A stretch of 64,000 nucleotides of DNA from Phyto melanocephala (lineage: Eukaryota > Arthropoda > Insecta > Diptera > Rhinophoridae), in NCBI GenBank assembly GCA_941918925.1, contig OW799236.1, forward strand, positions 82,982,213-83,046,212, written 5' to 3'. Position 1 is the stretch's first letter. Every line of letters starts with the position of its first letter. Positions 11,658 to 24,000 of this stretch are shown here, one piece after another. The notes under the pieces are model-generated. The model was given only the letters and a program-made list of their open reading frames with translations, was not told where the DNA came from and made no database searches. Made by a program: the position numbers and the translations under genes.

Positions 11658-13280
11658 TTCATTTATTTACTTATGTATTTTAATGAATTCATTATATGTT
11701 TTAAGTACAGTTATCCTGTCATAAAATATCCACATTTAGGTCATGTCTTGCAAAATACCAAATGTTACGCATATGCTTTCTCTCTTTCTATTAATTCGGT
11801 TTGGAAAAAGATTCGTATAAAATTAAGTGTAGGCTTAAACTGCTGGAAAAACTGTTAAGTTAACCAAAGAAATTAACTGTAAAGTGTAAACGTTTGATTT
11901 ACAGTTGTTGGGTGTTTATTTAAGCTTTTATGGTGCAGAATATTTCAATTCAGACGTTTGAAGGTATGCCTTGAATTATTGCATAATTTTAATAATCAGA
12001 CAAAGCCACGTGTTTCTTAATTTAATTAAATATTCTTACCCACAAGAAATTCTTTCAAATTTTGTAAGCAGTGCAGACTTAATTCCGTTACCTTTTCGAA
12101 CCTATTGAAATGCTTAAATTGTTTGCATACGAAAACACAACAAAGTATGTATTCTGTACTGCTCATTACTTTAGTAGTAGAAAAGAGAAGAGCAATTTAT
12201 TTAAATAGTATTTTTAATATTTCTTCCTTACTTGCTGCTGCTTTTTTCAGCTGTGCGTAAGGTGAAGGTATGATAAAGCTGTTCCTTTAAGTGATGAAAT
12301 TAGCGCTCGTGAATTGCAAAAAACTGAAAACTAAGTGGGACTTGTCATATAAAAATTATGCTGTCAAGAAGCGCTCTTAGAAGCAGGTAAGTAAGTAAGC
12401 GCTTTAAGGCAATGAAGCTTTTTGGTGGGTATTCTTTATATAAATCACAAATATGTTCAATTTATCTCTAGAAAATTAATTTAAAAAGTTATACCTGAAA
12501 TTTTAAATTCATTAAACTTACGACAAACCCCAACCATAAATTAATTGAAATTCGCTTTTACATTGCTGCAAATGATATCAAAGTCATGATATTTACTTGA
12601 AAAATTGAATGTTTGTATATATGTCAACACAAAAACGCCCTGTGCAGCCCTTTAAATAAATAAAAATAATAATAAAACGAATAAACTAAAAATTGAATAA
12701 ATGTTTTAAGCTTAAGCTCATGAATAAAAAATCGCTCAATTTTCTTTTGCCCTAAAATAATAAAAAAATGGCACAAAGAACTCCTTACGATGTTTATTAA
12801 TTATTAAAAATTTTACACACATAAACAAAGACAGTTATTTACAATGAAAAATTAATAAATTCCTTAAATTTTCTTGAAACCAAATAATTATATGTTGCCA
12901 AAGTTGAGAAAAAAAAGCGCACAAGTTACTTGCATATCTTTCCCTTCGTACGATCAAGATGATAGTCTGACAAAATGGGTGTACGATATTTTTGTTAAAT
13001 GAAATTCAATTTCTCTATTTGTGTTAGTAAAAATTTTGGTATTTACTCTTTTCTTGTAATTTTTTTTTATGCAAAAGTATAATTGCAGTTTAAATATAAA
13101 ACAAGTTCAAGTAAGTATATATTTTGTGGGCATAGGTGAATATTATTGTGCCATACAGTATTATATGAAAATAATTTTTGAAAGAAGCAAAAGTAATTTA
13201 ATGCTCTTTATGAAATTTAATTTAAAAATAATTTCAGTATTTTTAGTTTTAGCTTTTTGATATCCAATTTTTATTAAATA
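11658..13280. other. AT-rich DNA with one exon-like segment
   Basis: No recognised gene. At 12251-12394 a 144-nt segment is bounded by a strong polypyrimidine-AG acceptor (GCTTTTTTCAG) and a consensus donor (CAG|GTAAGTAAG). Translation gives a short SDEISARELQKTEN stretch between stops, so it is at best a non-coding or decayed exon. Confidence 0.35.
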
Positions 13281-14910
13281 CTAGCAGATCCGGTCCGTGT
13301 TGCTGGCCCTAAGCAAAGATCAGTGTTGTATTACTACACGATTTAAATTGAGCTTTTAACGAAATTTATGGCCTTCAAATAAAAATCCATGGAATACCTA
13401 TGTGGTGTAGGTATGGGCTCAATATAAAAAGAAACGCATGTACTTAGGCCAAATTGAAAATTATATTTATTTATTACTTCATTACTTTATTTATTACGGC
13501 CAGCTGAGACACAATGTTATTTGTTTTTATACCCGCCACCAAAAAAATGGTGGGGGTATATTCATTTTGTCATTCCGTTTGTAACACATCGAAATATCCA
13601 TTTTAGACCCCATAAAGTATATATATTCTGAATCAGGGTTTGATTTGATGTCCGTCCGTCTGTTGAAAGCACGATAGAAGTCGCACCGAAAAAGCTAGGG
13701 GGCTCAAATTTTGCCAGAATCTTTCTTATAGACAAGGTTTGTTTGGTATTGAAAATGAGCTAAATCGGAATATTAGGAAGAGAGTTATAGCTCGAAAAAC
13801 AAGAGTAGGTCGAAAAAACCGTGTCCTTCGAACATGGAATAAAATGGAATTGTGTCCAAACGCCTTAACGTAGACTCATGAAACTTCGAATATATATTTC
13901 CTAGGTAAAGACAATATTTTTCCCCGAAAATTGTCTAAATCTATGCATTCGGAGAGGAGTTATCGATCAAAATGTACGAAAATTTATACCGCACAGTGTA
14001 TTTTTCGGTATATTTAAAAACAAAAACGTCATAAAAGCAACAAAATTGGATGTACGACTCTTAAATTTTGCAGACTTTGCTTTTTGGTGAGATGCTTTTT
14101 TGTCACGGAAAATCAATGTGCCACGCCCACTTTTACGCCCACATCCCATATAACGTTTTACCTAAAATTCATATAATTTCTCTATTAATAAAGATTTTGG
14201 AATAAAAAAGGGCTATATTGAAACACCTAAGCTGTACACATTCGCAAAAATAACTTTGACACGCCTAGTATAACGCCCACTTCTCACGTTATCTACCGTT
14301 AATGAAATTTAAAAGCTCATAAAACCGCCAAAATTAGAGGTATGATGATCAAATTTGCTAGGTATATACCCCTAGGCAATATCATTACTGTGCCAGAAAA
14401 TTAAGGTGCCACGCCCATTTTTACGCCCACCTCCAATATAACGTTTTACCTAAAATTCATATAATTTCTCTATTAATAAAGATTTTGGAATAACAAAGGG
14501 CTATATTAAAACACCTAAGTTGTACTCATTCGCAAAAACAACTTTGACACGCCTACTATAACGCCCACTTTTCACGTTATCTACAGTTAATGAAATTTAA
14601 AAAGTCATAAAACAGCCAAAATTAGAGGTATGATGATCAAATTTGATACGTATATCCATCTAATCAATGTAATTGTTTTGCCAAAAAGTTTAGGTGACAC
14701 GCCCGCTTTAACGCCTGCCTCCCATATAACGGTTTATCTTAAATTCATGTAATATCTCTATTGACAAAGTTTTTGGGAAAATAAAGGACTATATTGAAAT
14801 ATCTTAGTTGTTTTTAATAGTAGAAACTTTATTGACACGCCTTCTTTAACGCCCACTTTCATTGAAAGACTACATTTACAAAAGCGTTTTAGTAGCATAT
14901 CGAAGTTATA

Positions 14911-15687
14911 AAGGGTGGTTAAATTTTAAGGACCGATGTTGAATTTAAATAAAACACAAATTATTTAGGAAATTATTATTATTTCTTTTTGGAATTATAA
15001 TATTTGTATGGTTCAATTATGTATTTAACAAAATATCGGCCAAATGGCCAACCACCCCCCCATCCTTGGCGCCAATCCTCTATCTGATGGTCCAAATTTT
15101 CAATGACAATGTTGATGCATGTTGAGCATGTTGTTGGGCATGATGATGAGGCGAGGTTGACTGCTCTTTTGCCACACTATCGCAAAAACCAGCAGTGGTT
15201 CCCATTCAACGAACTAAGAAGGCATTCATAGATTTTCTAACATTTTATACAGAACTGTTTTGCAGAAATTTAAATATTTTTTACAATTCTCTCGATTGTG
15301 AACGAATTTGAACGATTATATTGATGAAAAGAATTACGAAATGCACAAAATGCATTTTGATTTGAACGCCCATTTTTATAAAAAACCTGAATAACTTTAA
15401 AGCGTTGCTCATTTGCGTATCTTTCCACGGATCAAATTGAGTAAGTTTGAGATTAAGAAATGTCAAATGAAATGGAGAAAACAAATGTAAAATGTGCACA
15501 AAATGCATTTTGATTTGAACGCCCATTTTTATAAAAAATCTGAATAACTTTAAAGCGTTTCTCATTTTCGTATCTTTTCACGGATAAAATTGAGTAAGTT
15601 TGAGATTGAGAAATGTCAAATGAAAACAAATTTAAAGACTAGGTATAGTTGACCCTCAACATGGGCCCTTAAAATTTAATCACCCTC
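14911..15687. mobile_element. Mariner-like TIR element embedded in INE-1-like copy 1
   Basis: The left end AGGGTGGTTAAATTTTAAGG (14912) is mirrored on the right, whose reverse complement reads AGGGTGATTAAATTTTAAGG. Both continue into NCCSATGTTG, giving about 29 bp of inverted repeat. TA dinucleotides flank it (14909-14910, 15688-15689), as for Tc1/mariner elements. Landmarks inside are GGCCAAATGGCC and CCATCCTTGGCGCCA. No intact transposase. The same element occupies the same site in the copies at 30114-31980 and 60969-62498. Confidence 0.6.
15342..15640. repeat. Two ~153-bp tandem units inside the mariner-like element
   Basis: A unit beginning TGCACAAAATGCATTTTG repeats at 15342 and 15495. 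The homologous element at 31219-31834 has one unit. The duplication also creates an internally repetitive but meaningless open frame on the minus strand. Confidence 0.65.
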
Positions 15688-15839
15688 TACAAAGAAAGTG
15701 ATACATATTCTATTATAAAGAGATTATTCCAAAGCGATTAATAAAATAATAAATATTGTGCTTTAAATGTACACAAAATTGGTGGTGGGTATAAAAGATT
15801 CGGCACAGCCGAATATAGTGCTCTTACTTGTTTTATTTG

Positions 15840-16325
15840 GTGTAAAAACATATAAATTTTTTGGCGTGCCAACTCAGGAGCAAGCGACATACAACTGGCC
15901 GTGTGAAAAGCATCAATTTTCCAAAATTAAGCCAGCAATAGTCAATGATTGGCCTTGTGCTTTGTTGATAGTAATAGCAAAGCCAAGACGCAAAGGGAAT
16001 TGGATCCGCTTGAATTGGAATGGTAAATCGTTGGAAATCATCGGAAATCGTGGAATAAGAACGTCTTCGCCTTTGAATCTGCCACCGATGATTGTTGCCT
16101 CGATTAAATTTGGTCAACAGTTTTTGATGGTCAATCAGGTTCCGTTGCAAAACTTTGGTACGTTTAAGTTTCGAATTAATGTTAATACATGCCGTGGTAT
16201 TCCGGGTGGTTCCAATGAATTCAAAAATTCAGTACGGTAATTGACGGCTTGTTCTTCAGCCATTACTGTGTCGGTAAGCGCGGAATATCTTGTGTTATCG
16301 AATGATGTAAATATTTTTTGCAAAT
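15840..16325 (-). pseudogene. Helitron helicase (PIF1-like) C-terminal relic
   Basis: Minus-strand translation, across at least two frameshifts, gives the last helicase blocks in order: LTDTVMAEEQAVNYRTEFLN, then SLEPPGIPRHVLTL; LIRNLNVPKFCNGT; EATIIGGRFKGEDVLIPR; FKRIQFPLRLGFAITINKAQ with GQSL (helicase motif region); then FSHGQLYVACS before GTP. These match Helitron Rep/helicase proteins. A short deletion has removed the KVG-PIML part before RNLN. A stop lies before CFSHGQLY, and the arginine after the YVACS segment is lost. No Rep nuclease domain was found upstream. Inactive fragment; the family call is strong. Confidence 0.85.
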
Positions 16326-16330
16326 AAACC

Positions 16331-18923
16331 GAAAACTCGGATTTTTTAATGCAACATTTCGCAAGTTTTAAAATTTTGATATTGGATCACATGGATAACA
16401 TAGGTTTTTTATAAATATCTTCGGAACTACATAACCGATTTAAGTGTTTGATATCTCGTTTTGAAAAACAAGATAACGGCTTTCAAAAAAAAAAAAAAAA
16501 AATAAAAAAGTAATAAAAATAAATATATGTGTGTACATGTCATTGGCGGTGCAATATGAAAATTGGATTTTGCCACGCCCTATATAATATATAAATTCAC
16601 TGTTGACAGATTTCAGAAATGCCTATATTTGCAACAAGTTTTGCCTAAAGCAGGACGGATAAAAAGCATTACTGCCATAAAGTTTTTGTCATTTATAAAG
16701 CTTTAGATGGTTATTAAAAACGTTTATCTCTGTTTAATTCATATTTTTCGAATTAGGCCTGTAATACCGGCAGTTATAAAGGCCCTGAAATCCCTGAGAT
16801 TTTGTGTCATAAGTTCATAAAGAAGTACTAATTGCAACATGAAAGTTGTTAGTGTAAGATTTATTGTGTGTATAATCGAAAAATCTACGACGGCGCACCG
16901 TCGTCTAAATATCTAATTTGTGTTGTTTTGTTTAAAATAAGGAGGTGTCTATTTTCTGCAATCTCTCTCTTCAACTTGACATCGCTGACAAAGCTGCACT
17001 TGTTTTTCCAGCTTTAAATTCTTGCAGTGAAAATAGTCATTATATATATTTCCAGCATTCCAGTTTGCGATAGTCTGAATTGATGTATTGGGTAATTAGG
17101 GTAGTTTTAGCGGAGTATATTTCCCGTAATTTGGTAGCTATAATTAAGAAGGATTTGCAAACTAAGACTGCATCTGCTTAAAATAAAAATAGGGTGTCTG
17201 TTTGCAAAATGTTGGTGGCTTGCATCTACCCCTAATGCTTTATGAACAAACAATTTATTAAAAATAAACAATTTATTAAAAATAGTCCCTTAATTTTCGT
17301 AATAAGCTTCATCCCAAATCAATAATATTTACCTTTCAAATGTATGGCAACAGACACAGACGTTGAATACTTCATCTTCAAAACTACAACAGTGTCAAAT
17401 ACTGTGGGCGTAGGTGCAACGAACGTATACAAAATCTTCAAGAAAAAAGAAGAAAAACTAAAAAAAAATCGCCTAAAAACAAACTTTGATGCCACTTCAC
17501 GTACTACTTAATCCACACAAGCAGTTGATTTCATTGAATTGTAATCTGTTCTTCTTGGTTGAAATTTTAAACGTACACACCCAGAAAATTAACAGCAACA
17601 GGTACTACACCACCATCAGACAGCATCAAAAGATCGAAAAAAGGAGCAAAGAAAAATTGAAGGCTACAGCAGGAGAAAAAAAAAAAATTTAAAACAAAAT
17701 CAAATTCATATAAAAACAGTGAAAATAAAGACAGATGACAAAATGCATTCTTACGCACAAAAGTGCAAATAGTTACACTGAGAGAAATATAAAGATATAA
17801 GTAATTAAGATGAAGGTGTTAATTGTATTATAGAAAGGGAATATCATATACATAATTTATTTATTACGAATCACTAAATTTGTATCAAATTATAAACATA
17901 ATATTGTATAAAGGAATTTATTTTCAAAATAATGTGTAATTATGAATTGCCTATACAAATTTCTATTTACCCCATTATTTTATCTGACACCATTCTTAAT
18001 ATGAAATGAGTACAACAGTAACTACGTCAGTGAGAAATTGAAGAGACTCTGTCAAGTTTTTAAAGAAAGATAGTTAAATATGTACAAATGGAGCAGTCGT
18101 AGGTTCTTGAAGGATTCGCAAATATTATTAAACTGTCACAAATGTTGTTAATCTAAGTTTGCTTAAAGCTACTAACATGACACCGAACAAATTCTAAAAA
18201 AAATTTGAACTTTATAAAAAAAAAAAAAAATGTACGTAAATATGTCGACGTTTTGAAACATCATATTTGAGGTGTTGGGTATGTTTAGCAACTTTGTATA
18301 AAATATTAAGGTTAATATTTTTGAAAAATATATTAGCCCTTTAACTCCCGGATATAAAGGTATTTTAACAAATCCTTAAAAGCACCCTTAAAAAAGGAGA
18401 AACACAGCGATAGATTTTCTAAAAAAGTGATGGCCATAAAATTTTACTTCATATGTCTGAATACACGAAAGCCAAAAATCAAGACAACAATTTCTTCCAC
18501 CGTCGCAATATATATAACTCAGTGTGGTAAAAAAAAAATTTTTTTCGAGATGTTGAAGGCAATTTTTCACAACTTAATCAAGTAAAAAATTGAGAGGTTA
18601 TATAATTTGTAGTTAATAAGTTTTGATTACAATTTGTAAATGTGTTTGTTTTGTCTATAATCCAACAGGTGTTTTTTGTTCCCGATAAAAGTAAGTACAT
18701 GAAAAATACTATATCTTGATCTTAAACTCTTTCCACACGATTTGACGTTATATTAAATATTTAAGGCTAATATACGAACTTCTTCTACTAAAATATACAT
18801 TAAAACCATGCTAGAGAAATTTTAAAAATTAGGGCTCACATATCAACAAAAATCTACTGTTTGAAATGTAAACTTTTTTAAAAATCAATTGTCATTTGAT
18901 TTGCATTTTGTTTATTATTACAG
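16331..18923. other. Non-coding DNA with one hairpin next to a CTAA
   Basis: No gene recognised. At 16887-16904 ACGACGG, loop CGCA, CCGTCGT forms a perfect 7-bp stem. Eight bases later CTAA (16913-16916) precedes a T, which resembles a plus-strand Helitron 3' end. The purine-rich stretch 17440-17700 has short frames only. Confidence 0.4.
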
Positions 18924-19128
18924 TTTTCTGTTAGATATTGCTAGACCATGGTGTCGAATATCCACGAGCGAAACAAAAATTCTGCAAAAAAGTGGAGTTG
19001 ACTGGTTTCGTAAAATCCATCGTAATCCAAACCATCGTTCAAACTGAGCCCGGTTACGACGATGAGTGGCTAAAAATTAAAGTCTTGGATCCGTGACAAA
19101 TTGCGTAACAGCGACTGCAATTTCAACG
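18924..19128 (+). pseudogene. Unidentified exon-like segment with a frameshift
   Basis: I do not recognise this protein. A 205-nt segment lies between a TTATTATTACAG acceptor and a GTAAAA donor. One frame is open from about 18934 to a TGA at 19094-19096 and reads like real protein, including VEYPRAKQKFCKKVELTGFV and TEPGYDDEWLKIKVLD. Another frame then continues with RDKLRNSDCNFNG up to the donor, as if one base had been lost near 19090. Codon pattern and the non-AT-rich composition stand out from the surroundings. It may be a decayed exon of a small secreted or cytosolic protein, or a real exon with a sequencing error. Confidence 0.4.
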
Positions 19129-19198
19129 GTAAAATACTCCATACATACATGTCTGAATTTCTTTAATACTTCACATACAGCTTGTAGTATTTAATTAA

Positions 19199-20200
19199 TT
19201 ATATCCTTCACACGACAGTGTAAAAGGGTATATATAGATTTGTTACTCTGTGTGAAAGTTTTAAAAGATTATGATTGGGGAGTCGATTAAGCATTAACCA
19301 TCCGTCTGCTGTCCGTGTGTATGTTGAAATCAACTTTTTAAGGCCCCCTGACATCGCCAAGACCCGTGTAAGATATCAATATATCAAAGATATTTGAGAG
19401 CATATTGGTATTGGAAATCAGCATAATCGCCTTATTACTATCTGAGATGTGAGCAAATAAACACGACTGTCTCTGTTTTTTCGTTTATTTTTACCACAAT
19501 CTTTTTCCGGTCCTGGTATAATTTATAGTCATAGTTGTTAGTATTTATAAATTTGGTATACTTCTGGAGCTACTCATGAAAAATTTTGAACAAATTGGTC
19601 ACTAATTGGCAAAGTTATAGTCAATTTTTTTTTTTAAATATATTTTTTTTTGAAATATATCAAAGGTTTTTAAACTCCTAAATAATTTTTGAACACGCTT
19701 TAGATACCAAACTTTTAACCGTAATCTCAGAAATTATTTCTGAGAAAAACTAACTAATCGGTTTGAAGCCAACTAAGATATAAGAACCAAAGTACAACTG
19801 GTTTTTCTAAAATTTACAAACGAAAAAAGATATTTTTCAGTTTTTTTTTCAACCCAGAGAGCCGATATGAGGATCAAATGAAAGAAAAAATTCAAGATGG
19901 CGGCCTAGATAAAATGGCGAATATATGAGTCAAATATAGTAGATACGACTTTCTCCCCTTTAACCTTCTCAATATTAGTATAAAAAAGCGCTCGACCAGT
20001 TCAATGTAGTAAACTATAAAAAAGTGTAAAATCCAAGATGGCATCTGAAACAAAATGGCGGAGGTAATTCTTCAACCCCAACAACAGGATATCAAATTAA
20101 AGGGCTTGACTAGTAGAATACAATAAACTATGCAAAAATTCAAAATAAAAATTGCGTCGGAAATAATAATAAAAATAAAATTGGTATTAAGTAGTTTTTA
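19199..20200 (+). mobile_element. INE-1/DINE-1-like element (group Q), 3' end lost
   Basis: Begins ATATCCTTCACACGACAG...AAGGGTATATA and has the CCATCCGTCTGCTGTCCGTG tract. Group Q internal repeats (AAGATGGCG, AAAATGGCGAA, AAAATGGCGGAGG) run through 19895-20160. It fades out before the terminal hairpin, so the 3' end is truncated. Confidence 0.6.
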
Positions 20201-20861
20201 ACATTTATTACAAGCTATGCGAATTATGGCCATTTCATTTGTCGTACAAGTAAATTTGTCTATATCTTCTGAACGCTGATTCCAAGAATCTCTAAATTAT
20301 AATAATCGGAATATTACCGATGTGTGGCATTGAAACGAATTATTGTCAAATTCTTATTTATCAATGCTTGTAGTATTAAAGGAGAAGGTTTATTTAGGAA
20401 TTCTAATTTAATTTAATGTTAAATTGCACCTGAAAATATCCCCTTATTGAATCGCTTACTTAGTGCTTTGACCACTTGTAGTAGGCATGATTTTTAAATG
20501 TGATGTCCCACTACGTAGGAGCTCTGCTGGAAAAGATAGAAGCTCGTAAAGAAAAAAATCAATCAAAATACTAATAAAATAAATATTTATTTTTTCTACT
20601 GCTAAAGTAATAAGCAGGACCGAAGACATACTATGTTGCGCTTTATACAAACAATTTTAGCATTTCCATGTATGCAATACGCATTGGCGTAATAAGATCA
20701 TACTGGGGCGGTGCAAATATTGTTTTCCTCCCCTAGAATTTAAAAGATTTAACTGTTTAAAATTAATATACGTATAAAATTAACTTCGTTTAATATTTTT
20801 AATTTGTTATGGAGTGTTACAATTATACTAAGCTACGGCTGCCACATATGTAAAGGGTAAT
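20201..20861. other. AT-rich DNA, no gene seen
   Basis: No feature supported. Confidence 0.45.
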
Positions 20862-21010
20862 TTTCGAAAAAAATATGCCCTAATGACATCTTCAGACCAT
20901 AATGCGCACTAAACAATCACTTTTTCCAGATTCAGTGGCCAATATGCGACAACTTTGACTTGTTGACGTTTGCACTGAGGGAGAAATGAGCTCATCGCTG
21001 AAGAAAATTG
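20862..21010 (-). pseudogene. Mariner-family transposase fragment (central catalytic part)
   Basis: Minus-strand translation gives YWPLNLEKVIV, a stop in place of the usual W, then CALWSEDVIRAYFFEN. In mariner-type transposases the corresponding block reads roughly PLHPKKVTVWCALW..G.IGPYFFEN, which lies between the first and second catalytic aspartates. Only about 45 codons survive, with no TIRs. Dead fragment. Confidence 0.55.
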
Positions 21011-24000
21011 TGTTCAGCATTAAAAGCCAAGTTTAAACCACCATTTTTATACTAAATTTTATATATTTCAACAGTTTTGAAACCACTAAATGCATAACCC
21101 TTCATTATTTAGAAGAAAATACCGAATTATTGGAAAATTTTATATTTTCTTTTAAACTGGTTGTCTTTAGCTGATTAGGGCAGTGTTTTTTTTTTTCTTC
21201 TTTATTCAATTATAACTTTAGAAACTTTTATAATAGGGATATCGTAATAATATCCCAAAAATAATATTGTTTTAAAATTTGTTTTTTATTTAAGCCACAA
21301 CGTACCAAATTAATTATTAATTCCATTATATGTAGGAATATTCTTTAAAAAATTTAACTTTTACCAACAAAGGGAGTCATTAACCATTTGTGTACAAAAA
21401 CTCTGATTTTTTAGGCTCTCCTTTCTTGTTGTTTTCTTTTTATTTAAGGCTCGCGTTTAAGCTTTATCATCATCCTCATCTGGTGCAGCTTTATCTTGAT
21501 GACGGTGCGTGGTGAAGAAATTAATTCATTTGGGGAACGTGCGTTTTTTACAAACTTAAATCTTCAATTTTTTTTTTATCAAAGATAAAATTGTTTTCTG
21601 TTTTTAGTGCTTATTTTTCATAGAAAAAAATATTTAATTTTTATAGTTTTGTTTTGCGTTTTCATGTCAATTGTGGGTGTAATCAAGTGTATTTAATGTG
21701 AAGGAATATCTGTAGTGGCTTAATTTTCAATTCTGTGTTTTGTTTGTTACAAAATTTCTTTCGTTTTTTTATGACAATTTTTTTTTGTTGGTTGGCACAT
21801 TGTGTGGGTGCGATAATTTTTCCTTTATTAAAGGATGAGAGCGTGTTTTGGTGCTAAACGGATAACCTAAAATTTTAACTTGTTCGTTGGCTCAGTGAAA
21901 CGCTTGAAAATAATTATTAAGGTTGAAAATAGTTTGTTTATGTATATTGATAACTATTACAAATCTTTTATTAAATTTTATTTATTTTTTTTTTAACTTG
22001 TTTATATTCAGCTTAACTTTAATACATATATCAAAATATCTTTTTATATAAATAACATCTTTAATTTTACGTTAGATTAAAAAGTAATCTGGGTCAAAAA
22101 TGAAGCCATAGTCAAGCCATGAACAACGATATGCGATATGATAAGATGGGACTTTAAATCAAGGCTCTATATATAAAAAACAAAAAGTGGTGTGGCAAAA
22201 GTAAGAAATTCTTCCTGTTTAAGAAACTTTTATTGACATATCTTTAATTCTAGGGGGTGACTGGCACAATTTTTTTTTGTATGGAGGCCGACCCGCCTTA
22301 ATGTTCATCTTAAGGGATATGCTCTGAAAATTCTCAAAAATTCGTAATATTTTCCAACCCATTATATATAGTCTTTAGACAGAAAAAGTAATCCGCAGAC
22401 CTACAAATGATTTGTAGGTAAAAAAGTTGCAAAAGTACCTTTACAAATGCTTTGAATAGAGTGGATGGATTACAGACGAAAAAATTAACAACATAATTTG
22501 ATATATATTATATAGGTATAATTAACTTTGACCAGAAAAGTAATGTTCTAAAAAAATAATAAGGGATCTAGTATTTATTATATGAGAATTAGAACTCAAA
22601 AATAAAATTTAAAATTGTTTAAAACGCCTATACTCGAACATCTGTGATAAAAAGATATAATGGCTTAAGCTAAATTGAGATATTTGCTGTCCTGTTATTT
22701 AAAACTACACTCACACAAATTCTGAGTTAGAACCTTTTGTCACACATATTTTTGGTCATCGCTACCCAGAATCCGTTGTTTTTTTTAAATATTGTAAATA
22801 TCAGCATAAATTTTTTATAACCAATTAAACGAGGATGGTATACTTACCGCCTACTTAATTGAAAACCAAGTACTAAATTCATATAATGATGTCCCTGTGC
22901 TATTGGGTATTTAATTATTTAACCTTCAACTGAATTTAAGAAAATATTTCTATTTAAAATCATAGTCGTTTACTTAAAAAATAATCTAGATTTATTCAAA
23001 AGCTATAACCACTTTTGTATTTTTTATTTTATTAACTAATTCATACATTAAGTTTAAACATAAGAAAGGCTATATTTGAAATCCTACAATACTAAAAGAA
23101 ACCATAAATTCTAAATTACCACAACAATTTAAAAATTCCAAACTCATATTTATTCATTCACTCACTCTCATGCACATAATAATATTAGTTTGTACAAAAC
23201 AGAAATGACTTCATTTAAAATTGTTCTTCTTAAAAGTTAAATAAAGCAAATAAATTCACTCTCTCTTTCGTCTACCGGTGGGAAGGGCGTCTTTAGAAAT
23301 ATTTCAATCTACGGGGTTTAGTTATTTTTCATTTTTTAAAGTATTCAGCCTGACTGCCTGCTTGCAAAGAAAACAAAATTAGTATTGTTACTGGTAAAAT
23401 TACTTGATAAGGATATGGTGGCAAGTAAAGTTTATCATTTTGTTCGTAACATATGGATACATTGGGGTGCGACCCTGGATCTATTATATATTTATATTCG
23501 CTTTTAGTTTAATTAAATTGAATTTTTACTTTTTATTTTAAATAAAATTCTTTTTAATAAAATATTAGAAATATCTTTTATTAAGTACATGATGGAATTG
23601 GTTTTAGAAACGAAATAGTTAGATATAAAAAATAATATTTCATATTTCTTATATTTAATTTCTTTTTGTTTTTTTTCCTCTTTTTAAAACTGTTTGTGGC
23701 TTATATTATCTGAATTTCGTAGAATACAATTAGGTATTAGGAAAAAACTTGAACTCAAAATCAATCGAATCTTATCACAATTTTCTAGAATTATTCGAAA
23801 ACGAAAAGTTTTCATCACTAACCCGTAAATTGTTTTAAATAATTATATATTAACATTTTTTTATGATTATGATTTTTTCTCGATACTTCTACGTTTTCTG
23901 AAAATGTTATGTAACTTTTTATTATTTTTGAATATTTTAAATTCAATTCTGTTTATTGTATATAAAATTAAAAAAAAGAAATTTGTTATTTATCGTGTCT

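Larger units (their letters stand above)
13524..15832 (+). mobile_element. Composite INE-1/DINE-1-like element, group P, copy 1
   Basis: Starts TTTTTATACCCGCCACC, with GACCCCATAAAGTATATAT and TCCGTCCGTCTG blocks. The middle repeats a ~290-bp segment carrying CCACGCCCACTTTTACGCC. It ends GGTGGGTATAAAAG, a hairpin (ATTCGGC, loop ACA, GCCGAAT; 15798-15814), then CTCTTACTTGTT. This is the general layout of Drosophila INE-1/DINE-1 (Helentron-related). A TIR element is embedded at 14911-15687. TTATTTG occurs on both flanks (13517-13523, 15833-15839); it could be a target duplication or reflect the T-rich element ends. Non-coding. Confidence 0.7.
13281..16330 (-). mobile_element. Old Helitron with helicase remnant, split by an INE-1-like insertion
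   Basis: On the minus strand the helicase relic (16325-15840) is followed, after a 2.3-kb insertion (13524-15832), by 13516-13281, ending ACCGGATCTGCTAG next to a T. Removing the insertion joins CAATGTTA to TTTGGTGTAAA, restoring a continuous FTPNNIV reading typical of Helitron helicase C-termini. The helicase and the CTAG end therefore probably belong to one element. The 5' end was not found. Confidence 0.6.

Noticed and set aside
15281..15565. 94-codon minus-strand frame with a repeated KLFRFFIKMGVQ segment
   Set aside because: It is the translation of a 153-bp tandem duplication inside a transposable element; the homologous copy at 31573-31776 has a single, differently ended version.
15767..16240. 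Longest plus-strand frame in the window (157 codons)
   Set aside because: It starts inside the INE-1-like terminus and runs antisense to the Helitron helicase relic, whose minus-strand motifs are unmistakable.
21440..21530. Minus-strand acidic C-terminus followed by AATAAA
   Set aside because: In-frame stop three codons upstream of the open part and no convincing acceptor; too short to support a gene.
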